The notes beneath the pieces are model-generated. The model was not told the origin of the DNA. It did no database searches and saw only the letters and a program-made list of their open reading frames with translations. From Streptomyces populi (lineage in GTDB: Bacteria; Actinomycetota; Actinomycetes; Streptomycetales; Streptomycetaceae): a stretch of 64,000 bases of DNA. The stretch spans positions 1-64,000 of the forward strand of contig NZ_KZ626886.1 in NCBI RefSeq assembly GCF_002911015.1, given 5' to 3'. Shown piece after piece: positions 18,066 through 28,537 of the stretch (its first letter is position 1; each line of letters starts with the position of its first letter). The position numbers and the translations under genes were made by a program.

Positions 18066-19892
18066 TCAGCCGCCGTAGGCCCCGCTCGCCGTCAGCCTGA
18101 GGGCCGTGTCGATCAGCGGGACGTGGCTGAAGGCCTGCGGGAAGTTCCCGACCTGGCGCTGGAGGCGCGGGTCCCACTCCTCGGCCAGCAGACCGAGGTC
18201 GTTGCGCAGGGCCAGCAGGCGCTCGAAGAGCTTGCGGGCCTCGTCGACCCGGCCGATCATCGCGAGGTCGTCGGCCATCCAGAACGAGCAGGCGAGGAAC
18301 GCGCCCTCGTCGCCCTCGAGACCGTCCACGCCCGCGTGTTCGCCGGAGGTCGGGTAGCGCAGGATGAAGCCGTCGGAGGTGGACAGCTCGCGCTGGATCG
18401 CCTCGATGGTGCCGATCACGCGCTTGTCGTCCGGCGGCAGGAAGCCCATCTGCGGGATGAGCAGCAGCGAGGCGTCGAGCTCCTTCGAGCCGTAGGACTG
18501 CGTGAAGGTGTTCCGCTCCTGGTCGTAGCCCTTCTCGCACACGTCCCGGTGGATGTCGTCGCGCAGCTCGCGCCACTTCTCCAGCGGGCCGTCCGCGTCC
18601 CCGGACTCGATGAGCTTGATGGTGCGGTCGACGGCGACCCAGGCCATCACCTTGGAGTGCACGAAGTGCCGCCGAGGGCCCCGGACTTCCCAGATCCCCT
18701 CGTCCGGCTGGTTCCAGTGGGTCTCCAGGTAGCGGATCAGCTTCAGCTGGAGCAGCGAGGCGTAGTCGTTGCGGGACAGGCCCGTCATGTGGGCCAGGTG
18801 CAGGGCCTCGGTGACCTCGCCGTAGACGTCGAGCTGGAGCTGGTGCGCGGCACCGTTGCCGACCCGGACGGGCGCCGAATTCTCGTACCCGGGAAGCCAG
18901 TCGAGTTCGGCCTCGCCCAACTCCCGTTCCCCCGCGATGCCGTACATGATCTGGAGGTTCTCCGGGTCGCCGGCGACCGCGCGCAGCAGCCACTCGCGCC
19001 AGGCGCGGGCCTCCTCGCGGTAGCCGGTGCGCAGCAGCGAGGAGAGGGTGATGGCCGCGTCGCGCAGCCAGGTGTAGCGGTAGTCCCAGTTGCGCACGCC
19101 GCCGATCTCCTCCGGCAGGGAGGTGGTGGGCGCGGCGACGATGCCGCCCGTGGGCGCGTAGGTCAGGGCCTTCAGCGTGATCAGGGAGCGGACGACGGCC
19201 TCGCGGTAGGGGCCGTGGTACGTGCACTGGTCGACCCAGTCGCGCCAGAACTCCTCGGTCGCCTCCAGGGACTGCTCCGGCTCGGGCAGTGCCGGCGGCT
19301 GCTTGTGCGAGGGCTCCCACGACACGGTGAAGGCGATGCGCTCGCCCGGCGCCACGGTGAAGTCGGCGTACGTGGTCAGGTCCTTGCCGTACGTCTGACA
19401 GTCGGTGTCGAACCAGACCGAGTCGGGTCCGGCGACGGCGACCGTGCGCCCCTCGTGCCGGCGCACCCAGGGCACGACGCGGCCGTACGAGAACCGCATG
19501 CGCAGCGCGGAGGTCATCTGCACCCGGCCGCTCACGCCCTCGACGATCCGGATCAGCTGCGGCGCGCCGTCGCGCGGGGGCATGAAATCGGTGACCCGGA
19601 CCGTGCCGCGCGGGGTGTCCCACTCGGATTCGAGGATCAGCGAGTCGCCGCGGTACCGGCGGCGCGACGCCGCGGGCGGCTGCTCCTCGGGCGCGTGCGC
19701 GGGACCGAGCCGCCAGAATCCGTGATCCTCCGTGCCGAGCAGTCCCGCGAAGATGGCATGGGAGTCGAAGCGGGGCAGGCACAGCCAGTCGACTGTGCCG
19801 TCCCGGCAGACCAGCGCGGCTGTCTGCATGTCTCCGATGAGTGCGTAGTCTTCGATGCGCCCGGCCACGTGCATCTCCAGTCGAACGGCCAC
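18066..19892 (-). CDS. Glycoside hydrolase family 15 (glucoamylase/trehalase-like)
   Basis: This 608-residue cytosolic GH15 enzyme has the N-terminal beta domain (IEDYALIGDMQTAALVCRDG, VDWLCLPRFDS) and the (alpha/alpha)6 barrel with GGVRNWDYRYTWLRDA. A conserved GIWEVRG carries the likely catalytic acid, and EEWDP the likely base. This subfamily in actinobacteria acts on trehalose or alpha-glucans. The start is set at GTG 19892, preceded by aagggg with 5-base spacing; the frame is open to a TTG at 19928. There is no signal peptide. It may be co-transcribed with the FAD oxidase. Which sugar it cleaves cannot be told from the sequence. Confidence 0.92.
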   Translation of the reverse strand: MAVRLEMHVAGRIEDYALIGDMQTAALVCRDGTVDWLCLPRFDSHAIFAGLLGTEDHGFWRLGPAHAPEEQPPAASRRRYRGDSLILESEWDTPRGTVRVTDFMPPRDGAPQLIRIVEGVSGRVQMTSALRMRFSYGRVVPWVRRHEGRTVAVAGPDSVWFDTDCQTYGKDLTTYADFTVAPGERIAFTVSWEPSHKQPPALPEPEQSLEATEEFWRDWVDQCTYHGPYREAVVRSLITLKALTYAPTGGIVAAPTTSLPEEIGGVRNWDYRYTWLRDAAITLSSLLRTGYREEARAWREWLLRAVAGDPENLQIMYGIAGERELGEAELDWLPGYENSAPVRVGNGAAHQLQLDVYGEVTEALHLAHMTGLSRNDYASLLQLKLIRYLETHWNQPDEGIWEVRGPRRHFVHSKVMAWVAVDRTIKLIESGDADGPLEKWRELRDDIHRDVCEKGYDQERNTFTQSYGSKELDASLLLIPQMGFLPPDDKRVIGTIEAIQRELSTSDGFILRYPTSGEHAGVDGLEGDEGAFLACSFWMADDLAMIGRVDEARKLFERLLALRNDLGLLAEEWDPRLQRQVGNFPQAFSHVPLIDTALRLTASGAYGG

Positions 19893-20407
19893 GTCGCCCC
19901 TTCGCGGGGCGGTCGCTCTTGCGGTCAAAGGGAACGTAGGTACTGCAAAACAGTAAGCAATGGGAGTCGGTCACTGCGGAACGTCGATGATGGGGGACGT
20001 CCGCCGTACGTCGCTGCAAAACGCCGGTTGTGGGTGCGATGGGCGATGCGATTGTCGTTTCGAACGAACTGACAGGCCCTCTTTGTTCCGGTTGCGTGCG
20101 GGATGATGCCGTGTGCCGGAGGGGCTCGGCAGCGAGTGTCCGAGCAGGATACGACGCACGTGGAAGATCCGCGTGCCGCTCCGGACAACCCGGCTGGGCC
20201 GATCGGGTGAGCGGTGGGCGGCGCGCGCCGGGCGGAGTGCCCGGGTGTGTGCGGAGCGTGGCCGGAAGCGGCCTCCTCCGGTCGCTGATACCCTGGTAGC
20301 CCGTGGACCGGTGGGCGAGAAACCCCCGAACCGCAGCGACGGCACCCCCGGAAATCTCCGGGCCCCACGCCGGCACGCACCCCCAGACCGACCACGGGAG
20401 CCCCCTC
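19893..20407. other. 515-bp divergent intergenic region between the GH15 gene and pyrG
   Basis: No gene is seen. The left 180 bases are less GC-rich than average, with tracts such as tgcaaaacagtaag and tgcaaaacgccgg, as expected for promoters of the divergent genes. A short ttgcagt...taccta pattern on the minus strand could promote the GH15 gene, but spacing is poor. The right half carries a gataccctggta stretch near 20287 that could be a pyrG -10 region. No clear -35 or operator was found. Confidence 0.5.
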
Positions 20408-22081
<1,674 letters not shown>

Positions 22082-22091
22082 CACAGGGCTG

Positions 22092-22168
22092 TACGGTGAC
22101 CGGGGTGCGGGTCCGCGGGTGTTCCCGCCGGGTGCGCACCCCGGTCCCGTCACCGGACCGGCTTCTTT
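22092..22168 (+). terminator. Composite hairpin after pyrG with T-rich tail
   Basis: The sequence cggtgaccggggtgcg (from 22095) can pair, with a bulge, with cgcaccccggtcccgtcaccg (ending about 22155). A smaller hairpin, ccggtc (22141-22146) with gaccgg (22156-22161), is followed by cttctttt. The two are mutually exclusive, so this may be a terminator or an attenuator before the Nudix gene. Confidence 0.5.
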
Positions 22169-22191
22169 TCGCACGTGTGGGAGGACAGGCC

Positions 22192-22818
22192 ATGACGTTC
22201 AAGGACACCCCCGAGGAGTGGGAGGTCCGGGCGACCGAGACCCCCTTCAAGGGCAACAAGACCTCGGTGCGCACCGACGACGTGGTCATGCCCGGCGGAT
22301 CCGTCGTCCGCCGCGACTACCAGGTCCACCCGGGCTCCGTGGCCGTGCTCGCCCTGGACGAGGAGGGCCGTGTCCTGGTCCTGCGCCAGTACCGCCACCC
22401 CGTGCGCCACAAGCTGTGGGAGATCCCGGCCGGCCTGCTCGACGTCCCCGGCGAGAACCCGCTGCACGCCGCCCAGCGCGAGCTCTACGAGGAGGCGCAC
22501 GTCAGGGCGGAGACCTGGCGCGTGCTGACCGACGTCTACACCACGCCCGGCGGCTGCGACGAGGCCGTCCGGATCTTCCTGGCCCGCGACCTCTCCCCGG
22601 TGGAGGGCGAGCGGTTCGAGGTGGAGGACGAGGAGGCCGACATGGAGCTGGCCCGCGTCCCCCTCGACGAACTCGTCAGCGGGGTGCTCGCCGGAGACCT
22701 GCACAACAACTGCCTGGTCGTGGGCGTCCTCTCGCTCGTCGCCGCGCAGCAGGGCGCCGGACTCGACGCCCTGCGCCCGGCCGAGGCGGCCTGGCCCGCA
22801 CGTCCCTTCGAGGCCTGA
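22192..22818 (+). CDS. Nudix hydrolase, ADP-ribose pyrophosphatase type
   Basis: This 208-residue Nudix enzyme probably cleaves ADP-ribose to AMP and ribose-5-phosphate. The segment RQYRHPVRHKLWEIPAGLLD followed by the Nudix-box core (RELYEEAHVRAE, about residues 97-108) and VYTTPGGCDEAVRIFLARD are typical of the ADPRase subfamily. The last position of the box is AHV rather than the usual xGU, a variant. ATG 22192 is preceded by gggagg with 7-base spacing. It sits between pyrG and the STAND ATPase gene and ends at its own terminator hairpin. Confidence 0.93.
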   Translation: MTFKDTPEEWEVRATETPFKGNKTSVRTDDVVMPGGSVVRRDYQVHPGSVAVLALDEEGRVLVLRQYRHPVRHKLWEIPAGLLDVPGENPLHAAQRELYEEAHVRAETWRVLTDVYTTPGGCDEAVRIFLARDLSPVEGERFEVEDEEADMELARVPLDELVSGVLAGDLHNNCLVVGVLSLVAAQQGAGLDALRPAEAAWPARPFEA

Positions 22819-22827
22819 CCCCGCCCC

Positions 22828-22856
22828 CGGGGCGGCCGTGCCGTCCGGCCGCCCCG
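22828..22856 (+). terminator. Terminator after the Nudix gene
   Basis: The arms cggggcggccg (22828-22838) and cggccgccccg (22846-22856) are perfectly complementary across a 7-base loop. The hairpin begins 9 bases after the Nudix stop codon and has no T run. Further along, a 12-bp palindrome gatcagctgatc (22901-22912) could be an operator for the next gene. Confidence 0.72.
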
Positions 22857-23034
22857 TTCCGGACGGGCCGTGTACGCCCATCAGGGGAGGCCGGTCCTAC
22901 GATCAGCTGATCCGATCGGGGGACGTCGCCGTCGCGCTCCGCCCGGATCGTCGCAGAGCGTGAACTAGGCTCTGGAAGCGCCCGTACCGGAGTCCCGGCG
23001 GGCTTGCGCGTGCAGTGGAACGGGAGCGTGGCCC

Positions 23035-25116
23035 GTGGCGGATCAGGCGGTGGACGGCGGCGGCACCAAGGTGTCGCCCAAGGGGCAGCGCCCGGCTGCC
23101 GGGTCCCCTCCTGCGGGCAGTCACTTCCTGGGCCGTGCAAGAGAGTTGAAGGAACTCCGGGCGGACATCGAGCGTGCGGGACTCGACACCATCGCCGGCC
23201 GCAAGGCCCCCCGCGCGCGGGTGCTGCTCATCGCGGGCAGGCCCGGATCCGGCCGCACCGCGCTCGCCGACCGGCTCGCCGCGCAGGTCGCCGAGAGTTA
23301 CCCCGACGGCATACTGCGCGCCCGGCTCACCGAACCCGACGGCACACCGGTGCCCACCGAGGCCACCGCGCGGGACCTGCTCACCGCCCTCGGGCTGTCC
23401 GCGCCCCCCGGAGCCGGGGCCGACGACCTCGGCGAACGGTTGCGCGAGGCCTTCGCGATCCGCCGGGCGGTGCTCCTGCTCGACGACGCGGCCGACGCCG
23501 AGCAGGTCGACGCGCTGCTGCCGGACTCCCCGGACTGCCTGGTCGTCGCCGTCTCCGGCGGGCCGCTGACCGGCATCGCGGACGTCCGCCCCTGCACGCT
23601 GGGCGGCCTGGACACCAAGTCCGCCCTCGAACTCCTCGGCCACTTCACCGGCTCGGTGCGCATCACCGTCGACCCGCTCGCCGCCGAAGGGCTGGTCGAA
23701 CTGTGCGCGGGCCAGCCGACCGCCCTGGTGCTGGCCGGCGGCTGGCTCGCCGCGCGTCCCGCCGCCGCCGTCGCCGACCTCGCCAAGCACCTGCGCACCG
23801 AGGGCGAGGACGGCACACCGCTGGACCGCGTCTTCCGGCTCTCGTACGCATCCTTGCCGGGCGCCGCCGCGCGGATGCTGCGACTGCTCTCGCTGGCCCC
23901 CGCGGGCCTCGTCGACCCGCACACGGCCTCCGCGCTGGCCGGCTGCTCGGTCCAGGAGGCGCACACCACGCTGGACGAGTTCACCGGCCTCGGCCTGCTG
24001 CGCGCCGTCCCCTCGCCGCTGCCGCAGTACGAGGTGCCCGGCTGCCTCCATCCCCTGCTCCGGGCGCTCGTCGACACCCACGACCGGCCCGCCGAGGTCC
24101 AGCTGGCCCGCGCCCGGATGCTGGAGCGGACCGTACGGCTCCTGGTGTCCTGCCGCGCCATCACCGAGACCGACAGCTCGCCCGCCCGGGAGAAGCTCGC
24201 GGCGATGCCGCGGGCCCTGCGCTTCCCCAGCCCCCGGGCGGCCGAGGACTGGCTGCGCGTCCGCCGGCCCGCGCTGCTCGCCTCGGCCCGGGCGGCGGTC
24301 GCCGACGGGGAACTGGACACCCTCGCCCGGCGGCTGATGGCCGCCCTGGTGCGGGCGATGGCCGCCCACTTCGGCACCCGGGCCGCGGCGCCCGACCTGT
24401 ACGGCATCCACCGTCTCGTCCTGGACGTCGCCGAACGCCGGGACCTGCCCCGTGAGAAGGCGGCGGCCCTGCTCAACCTCGCCGACCTGGACGCGCAGAC
24501 CGGCCGCGGGGCCGACGCCCTCGCCCGCTACCGGGCCGCGCTCGACGCCGGACGCGAGGCGAACGACCCCTACGCGACCGGCCGCGCGATGGAATCCGTA
24601 GGCGGCGCCCACCAGGAACTCGGGGACCACGACCGCGCCGCCGACTGGTACGGCAGGGCGCTCGCCCAGCGGCTCGCGCGCGACGAGCGCGTGGACGTCG
24701 CCCGGCTGTACGGGCGCATCGCCACCGCCCACACCTACGCGGGCCGTTACGGCGAGGCGCAGGTCAACTGGCGCGCCGCGGTCGCCTGGCACCGCAAGAA
24801 CAATGATGTCGCCTCCCAGGCAAGGGCGTTGAGCGAGATGGCCCGGGTCCAGGAGTACGCCGGACGGCCCGAGGAGTCGCTGCGCACCTGCCAGGAGGCC
24901 GTCGAGTGGGCGCGCCGCGCGGACGACGTACGGCTCCAGGCCGCGCTCCAGGTCAGGCTGGCCGACACCCTGGAGCGGCTCGGCGACCCGGCCGCCGCCC
25001 GGCTGCACCGCGCGGCGGCCGAGCGCATGCTGGGAGATGAGCTGCCGGAGAACGTATCCGTCATGGAACACCCCGCTAACGCCTACGAAATCCGCAGTGC
25101 ACCCGCTGAAGATTGA
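23035..25116 (+). CDS. STAND-type NTPase with C-terminal tetratricopeptide repeats
   Basis: This 693-residue AfsR-like signalling ATPase lacks an N-terminal DNA-binding domain. An NB-ARC-like module spans about residues 30-340, with the FLGRARELKEL entry motif, P-loop GRPGSGRT (68-75; Arg replaces the usual Lys), and Walker B VLLLDDAADAEQ. Residues about 440-660 are TPR helices (LLNLADLDAQTGRGADALARY, GGAHQELGDHDRAADWYGRAL, IATAHTYAGRYGEA). Such proteins act as switch-like scaffolds; the ligand and partner are unknown. GTG 23035 has gggag 8 bases upstream. It is conserved between the Nudix gene and ald in Streptomyces, from memory. Confidence 0.9.
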   Translation: MADQAVDGGGTKVSPKGQRPAAGSPPAGSHFLGRARELKELRADIERAGLDTIAGRKAPRARVLLIAGRPGSGRTALADRLAAQVAESYPDGILRARLTEPDGTPVPTEATARDLLTALGLSAPPGAGADDLGERLREAFAIRRAVLLLDDAADAEQVDALLPDSPDCLVVAVSGGPLTGIADVRPCTLGGLDTKSALELLGHFTGSVRITVDPLAAEGLVELCAGQPTALVLAGGWLAARPAAAVADLAKHLRTEGEDGTPLDRVFRLSYASLPGAAARMLRLLSLAPAGLVDPHTASALAGCSVQEAHTTLDEFTGLGLLRAVPSPLPQYEVPGCLHPLLRALVDTHDRPAEVQLARARMLERTVRLLVSCRAITETDSSPAREKLAAMPRALRFPSPRAAEDWLRVRRPALLASARAAVADGELDTLARRLMAALVRAMAAHFGTRAAAPDLYGIHRLVLDVAERRDLPREKAAALLNLADLDAQTGRGADALARYRAALDAGREANDPYATGRAMESVGGAHQELGDHDRAADWYGRALAQRLARDERVDVARLYGRIATAHTYAGRYGEAQVNWRAAVAWHRKNNDVASQARALSEMARVQEYAGRPEESLRTCQEAVEWARRADDVRLQAALQVRLADTLERLGDPAAARLHRAAAERMLGDELPENVSVMEHPANAYEIRSAPAED

Positions 25117-25287
25117 TGCATTGAAAGGCTAGACACCGAGAATCCCTTCATTAGACTGGCTCCACCGCGTTCTTTCGTGGTGTATCCCGGTGTGCCCCCG
25201 TACATCGGGTATGTCATGCATTGCCTGGCTTGCATCGCCTCGGCACGCATAGCCCCAGAGCCCTCTGAGTCAAGGACCGTGATCGAC

Positions 25288-26403
25288 GTGAAGGTCGGCA
25301 TCCCCCGCGAGGTCAAGAACAACGAGTTCCGGGTGGCCATCACCCCCGCCGGTGTGCACGAGCTCGTGCGCCACGGCCACCAGGTCTTCGTCGAGCAGAA
25401 CGCCGGTGTCGGCTCCTCGATCACGGACGAGGAGTACGTCTCCGCCGGTGCGCAGATCCTGCCCACCGCCGACGAGGTCTGGGCCGTCGCCGACCTGCTG
25501 CTGAAGGTCAAGGAGCCCATCGCGGAGGAGTACCACCGCCTCCGCAAGGACCAGACGCTCTTCACCTACCTGCACCTGGCCGCGTCCAAGGAGTGCACGG
25601 ACGCCCTCCTGGAGTCCGGCACCACCGCGATCGCCTACGAGACCGTCGAGCTGCCGAGCCGTGCGCTGCCGCTGCTCGCCCCGATGTCCGAGGTCGCGGG
25701 CCGGCTCGCCCCGCAGGTCGGCGCCTACCACCTGATGCGCGCCAACGGCGGCCGCGGCGTCCTGCCCGGCGGTGTCCCGGGCGTGCTGCCGGCCAAGGCC
25801 GTCGTGATCGGCGGCGGTGTCTCCGGCTGGAACGCCGCGCAGATCGCCATCGGCATGGGCTTCGACGTGACGCTGCTCGACCGCGACATCAACAAGCTGC
25901 GCGAGGCCGACAAGATCTTCGGCACGAAGATCAAGGCCGTCATGTCCAACTCCTTCGAGCTGGAGAAGGCCTGCCTCGAGGCCGACCTCGTGATCGGCGC
26001 CGTGCTGATCCCCGGCGCCAAGGCGCCGAAGCTGGTCACCAACGAGCTCGTCTCCCGGATGAAGCCGGGGAGTGTCCTTGTCGACATCGCGATCGACCAG
26101 GGCGGCTGCTTCGAGGACTCGCGTCCCACCACGCACGCCGAGCCGACCTTCCCGGTCCACAACTCGGTCTTCTACTGCGTCGCCAACATGCCCGGCGCGG
26201 TGCCCAACACCTCGACGTACGCGCTGACCAACGCCACGCTGCCGTACATCGTCGAGCTCGCGAACCGCGGCTGGACCGAGGCGCTGCGCCGGGACAACGC
26301 ACTGGCCAAGGGTCTCAACACCCATGACGGCAAGGTTGTTTACCGTGAGGTCGCCGAGGCCCACGGGCTGGAGCACGTCGCGCTGGAGAGCCTGCTCGGC
26401 TGA
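25288..26403 (+). CDS. ald: Alanine dehydrogenase
   Basis: This 371-residue enzyme interconverts L-alanine and pyruvate with NAD. The N-terminal domain reads KVGIPREVKNNEFRVAITPAG with the catalytic lysine region LLLKVKEP and the loop YLHLAA. The Rossmann fold is VVIGGGVSGWNAAQIAIGMG, followed by LLDRDINKLR and the substrate loop HNSVFYCVANMPGAVP. GTG 25288 gives the usual 371-residue length; GTG 25279 adds three residues but lies only 2 bases after the aagga site. Two hairpins follow. The enzyme feeds nitrogen from alanine and is typically induced by alanine or hypoxia, which cannot be judged here. Confidence 0.95.
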   Translation: MKVGIPREVKNNEFRVAITPAGVHELVRHGHQVFVEQNAGVGSSITDEEYVSAGAQILPTADEVWAVADLLLKVKEPIAEEYHRLRKDQTLFTYLHLAASKECTDALLESGTTAIAYETVELPSRALPLLAPMSEVAGRLAPQVGAYHLMRANGGRGVLPGGVPGVLPAKAVVIGGGVSGWNAAQIAIGMGFDVTLLDRDINKLREADKIFGTKIKAVMSNSFELEKACLEADLVIGAVLIPGAKAPKLVTNELVSRMKPGSVLVDIAIDQGGCFEDSRPTTHAEPTFPVHNSVFYCVANMPGAVPNTSTYALTNATLPYIVELANRGWTEALRRDNALAKGLNTHDGKVVYREVAEAHGLEHVALESLLG

Positions 26404-26412
26404 GTTTTCCGG

Positions 26413-26441
26413 CGGCCCCGGAGCCCGGCGCTCCGGGGCCG
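26413..26441 (+). terminator. First terminator after ald
   Basis: The arms cggccccggagc (26413-26424) and gctccggggccg (26430-26441) are exact complements across a 5-base loop, starting 10 bases after the ald stop. It is the first of two hairpins in tandem. Confidence 0.78.
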
Positions 26442-26490
26442 ACTCCGCTCCGGCAAAAGGCGATACGTCAACACGGTCGTCAACACCTCG

Positions 26491-26529
26491 CACCAGGCCG
26501 GACCTTGCCCGACAAGGTCCGGCCTGGTG
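26491..26529. terminator. Second, stronger hairpin after ald
   Basis: A 17-bp perfect inverted repeat, caccaggccggaccttg (26491-26507) and its complement (26513-26529), encloses the loop cccga. Symmetric without a T run, it could act in both directions. It separates ald from the parA-like promoter region. Confidence 0.8.
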
Positions 26530-26786
26530 TGTGTCAGGTCACTTCGGGGCACTCGTTCAACTCGCCACGAACGTAACTCTTCAACCGATTCGCACACCGG
26601 TGAAACCTGCCGTGCGACGGCCTTACGCCCTTGACAGTGGGGTGTTCGGTTGCCGACACATCGGGTCGGGTCCGGCGGATTGTGTTGCTGCGGAGCGGTG
26701 ACACGCCATAGAGTCGCCAACCGTCGGCATGGTGCCACGCTGACCTATCGAGAAGTTTCCTGGTCACCAAGGAGGTAAGACGACTT
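26530..26786 (+). promoter_or_regulatory. Promoter region of the parA-like operon
   Basis: This 257-base region contains no gene. A plausible housekeeping promoter is ttgctg (26685-26690), an 18-base spacer and tagagt (26709-26714), giving a leader of about 65 bases. A perfect ttgaca (26631-26636) lacks a good partner at 17-18 bases. The leader ends in a strong ribosome site aaggaggt (26769-26776), the best in the window. Confidence 0.5.
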
Positions 26787-27956
26787 GTGAATGAGTCGAC
26801 ATTTACTCCCGGGGGTGGTCAACCAGGAATGCCGGCGCGGGGCCAGGACACCACGGGGCTCGAGGCTGTCGGCTCCGTCGCTGTCCGCACCTTCGCAGCC
26901 CACCAGAGTCCCCGGACGACTCAGACAGCACACCCGAGCATGGATGGCCATCACGTGAACGCCATGGCCGGCAACGGAAGTGGCGAGAACCACACCCACT
27001 TCGCCGACTACGACGAACTGCCCGAGGGGCACTTCTACGACCCCGACGCCGAGTACGAGCCCGATCCGGAGTACGCGGCCACGCTCGCGCCCGACGCGGC
27101 CCGTCAGCGCCGTGAGCGCATCGGTCCGACCGGGCGCCCGCTGCCGTACTTCCCGATCCCGGGTCCGCTGACCAGTCACGGCCCCGCGACGATCATCGCG
27201 ATGTGCAACCAGAAGGGCGGCGTGGGCAAGACCACGTCGACCATCAACCTGGGGGCCGCGCTCGCGGAGTACGGACGCCGGGTGCTGCTCGTCGACTTCG
27301 ACCCGCAGGGCGCGCTGTCCGTGGGACTCGGCGTCAACCCGATGGAGCTCGACCTCACCGTCTACAACCTGCTCATGGAGCGGGGCATGGCGGCCGACGA
27401 GGTGCTCCTGAAGACGGCGGTCCCGAACATGGACCTGCTGCCCAGCAACATCGACCTGTCCGCCGCCGAGGTGCAGCTGGTGAGCGAGGTCGCCCGTGAG
27501 TCCACGCTCCAGCGCGCCCTGAAGCCGCTGATGGCCGACTACGACTACATCGTGATCGACTGCCAGCCCTCGCTCGGCCTGCTCACCGTGAACGCGCTGA
27601 CGGCGGCCCACAAGGTGATCGTGCCGCTGGAGTGCGAGTTCTTCGCGCTGCGCGGTGTCGCGCTGCTCACCGAGACGATCGAGAAGGTCCAGGAGCGGCT
27701 CAACCCCGAGCTGGAGCTCGACGGCATCCTCGCCACGATGTACGACTCCCGCACGGTGCACAGCCGTGAGGTGCTCGCGCGCGTCGTCGAGGCCTTCGAC
27801 GATCACGTCTACCACACGGTGATCGGCCGGACCGTCCGCTTCCCGGAGACCACGGTCGCCGGTGAGCCGATCACCACGTACGCCTCCAACTCCGTCGGCG
27901 CCGCCGCCTACCGCCAGCTCGCCAGGGAGGTGCTCGCCCGGTGTCACGCCGAGTGA
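26787..27956 (+). CDS. ParA-family chromosome-partitioning-like ATPase
   Basis: This 389-residue protein has an N-terminal extension of about 130 residues (low-complexity, then acidic, with DPDAEYEPDPEYA) before a canonical ParA fold. It has deviant Walker A KGGVGKTT (143-150), LLVDFDPQGALSVGLG, switch II IVIDCQPSLGLLTVNAL, and PLECEFFALRGVALL. It is not the oriC parA: no parB follows. Instead the next genes are an RHH-like protein, scpA and scpB, the arrangement found in actinobacteria beside the SMC kleisin genes. GTG 26787 has aaggaggt 10 bases upstream. It overlaps the next gene by 16 nt, so the two are translationally coupled. Confidence 0.94.
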   Translation: MNESTFTPGGGQPGMPARGQDTTGLEAVGSVAVRTFAAHQSPRTTQTAHPSMDGHHVNAMAGNGSGENHTHFADYDELPEGHFYDPDAEYEPDPEYAATLAPDAARQRRERIGPTGRPLPYFPIPGPLTSHGPATIIAMCNQKGGVGKTTSTINLGAALAEYGRRVLLVDFDPQGALSVGLGVNPMELDLTVYNLLMERGMAADEVLLKTAVPNMDLLPSNIDLSAAEVQLVSEVARESTLQRALKPLMADYDYIVIDCQPSLGLLTVNALTAAHKVIVPLECEFFALRGVALLTETIEKVQERLNPELELDGILATMYDSRTVHSREVLARVVEAFDDHVYHTVIGRTVRFPETTVAGEPITTYASNSVGAAAYRQLAREVLARCHAE

Positions 27957-28519
27957 GTCTGCCGGGGGCCGACGAACTGTTCCGTACCACCGGGGGCATG
28001 GCGCTCCAGTCGTCCACCCCCACCCGCCGGACCAACGGCGAGACCCGGGTGCCGGCCCCGGCCGGCGAGAGCGACGCGGCGGCCGGGGAGGACGCGCCCC
28101 AGTCGGTGCCCGTCCAGGGCGGTGACGGCGAGGGCGACGAACACGTCGCCGCCGACGCCCAGTCCTCCGGCGCGGGGGAGTCGCGCAGCCGGGGGGGTGC
28201 CCCGGACCGTTCGGGGCGCGGTCGGCCGGCGCAGGAGGGATCCGCCGCTTCCTCCACGTCCGTGCAGTCGTCCCGCAAACGGGGACGCGCCGCGAACCGC
28301 CGGCCCAGCGGGCGGGAACGGCACGACGAGAAGATCACGGTGTACGTGTCCGCCGAGGAGCTGATGGACCTCGAACACGCGCGTCTGGTGCTCCGCGGTG
28401 AGCACGGTCTCGCCGTCGACCGCGGGCGGATCGTCCGTGAGGCGGTCGCCGTGGTCCTCGCGGACCTGGAGTCCCGCGGCGACGCGAGCATTCTCGTACG
28501 GCGACTGCGCGGGCGGTAG
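27941..28519 (+). CDS. Putative ribbon-helix-helix protein paired with the ParA-like ATPase
   Basis: This 192-residue protein has a disordered Ser/Gly/Arg-rich N-terminal part (1-125) and a folded C-terminal domain (129-192). The latter starts EKITVYVSAEELMDLEHARL and continues with GLAVDRGRIVREAVAVVLAD. A short beta strand (KITVYVS) followed by two helices is the layout of RHH DNA-binding proteins, although this was judged by eye. The basic linker RKRGRAANRRPSGRER precedes the domain. GTG 27941 overlaps parA by 16 nt with gggagg 10 bases upstream. A ParA-RHH gene pair is typical of plasmid partition systems (ParF/ParG type), so a DNA-binding adaptor for the ATPase is a reasonable but unproven guess. 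Confidence 0.85.
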   Translation: MSRRVSLPGADELFRTTGGMALQSSTPTRRTNGETRVPAPAGESDAAAGEDAPQSVPVQGGDGEGDEHVAADAQSSGAGESRSRGGAPDRSGRGRPAQEGSAASSTSVQSSRKRGRAANRRPSGRERHDEKITVYVSAEELMDLEHARLVLRGEHGLAVDRGRIVREAVAVVLADLESRGDASILVRRLRGR

Positions 28520-28537
28520 CGGTAGCCTTCGACGGTC

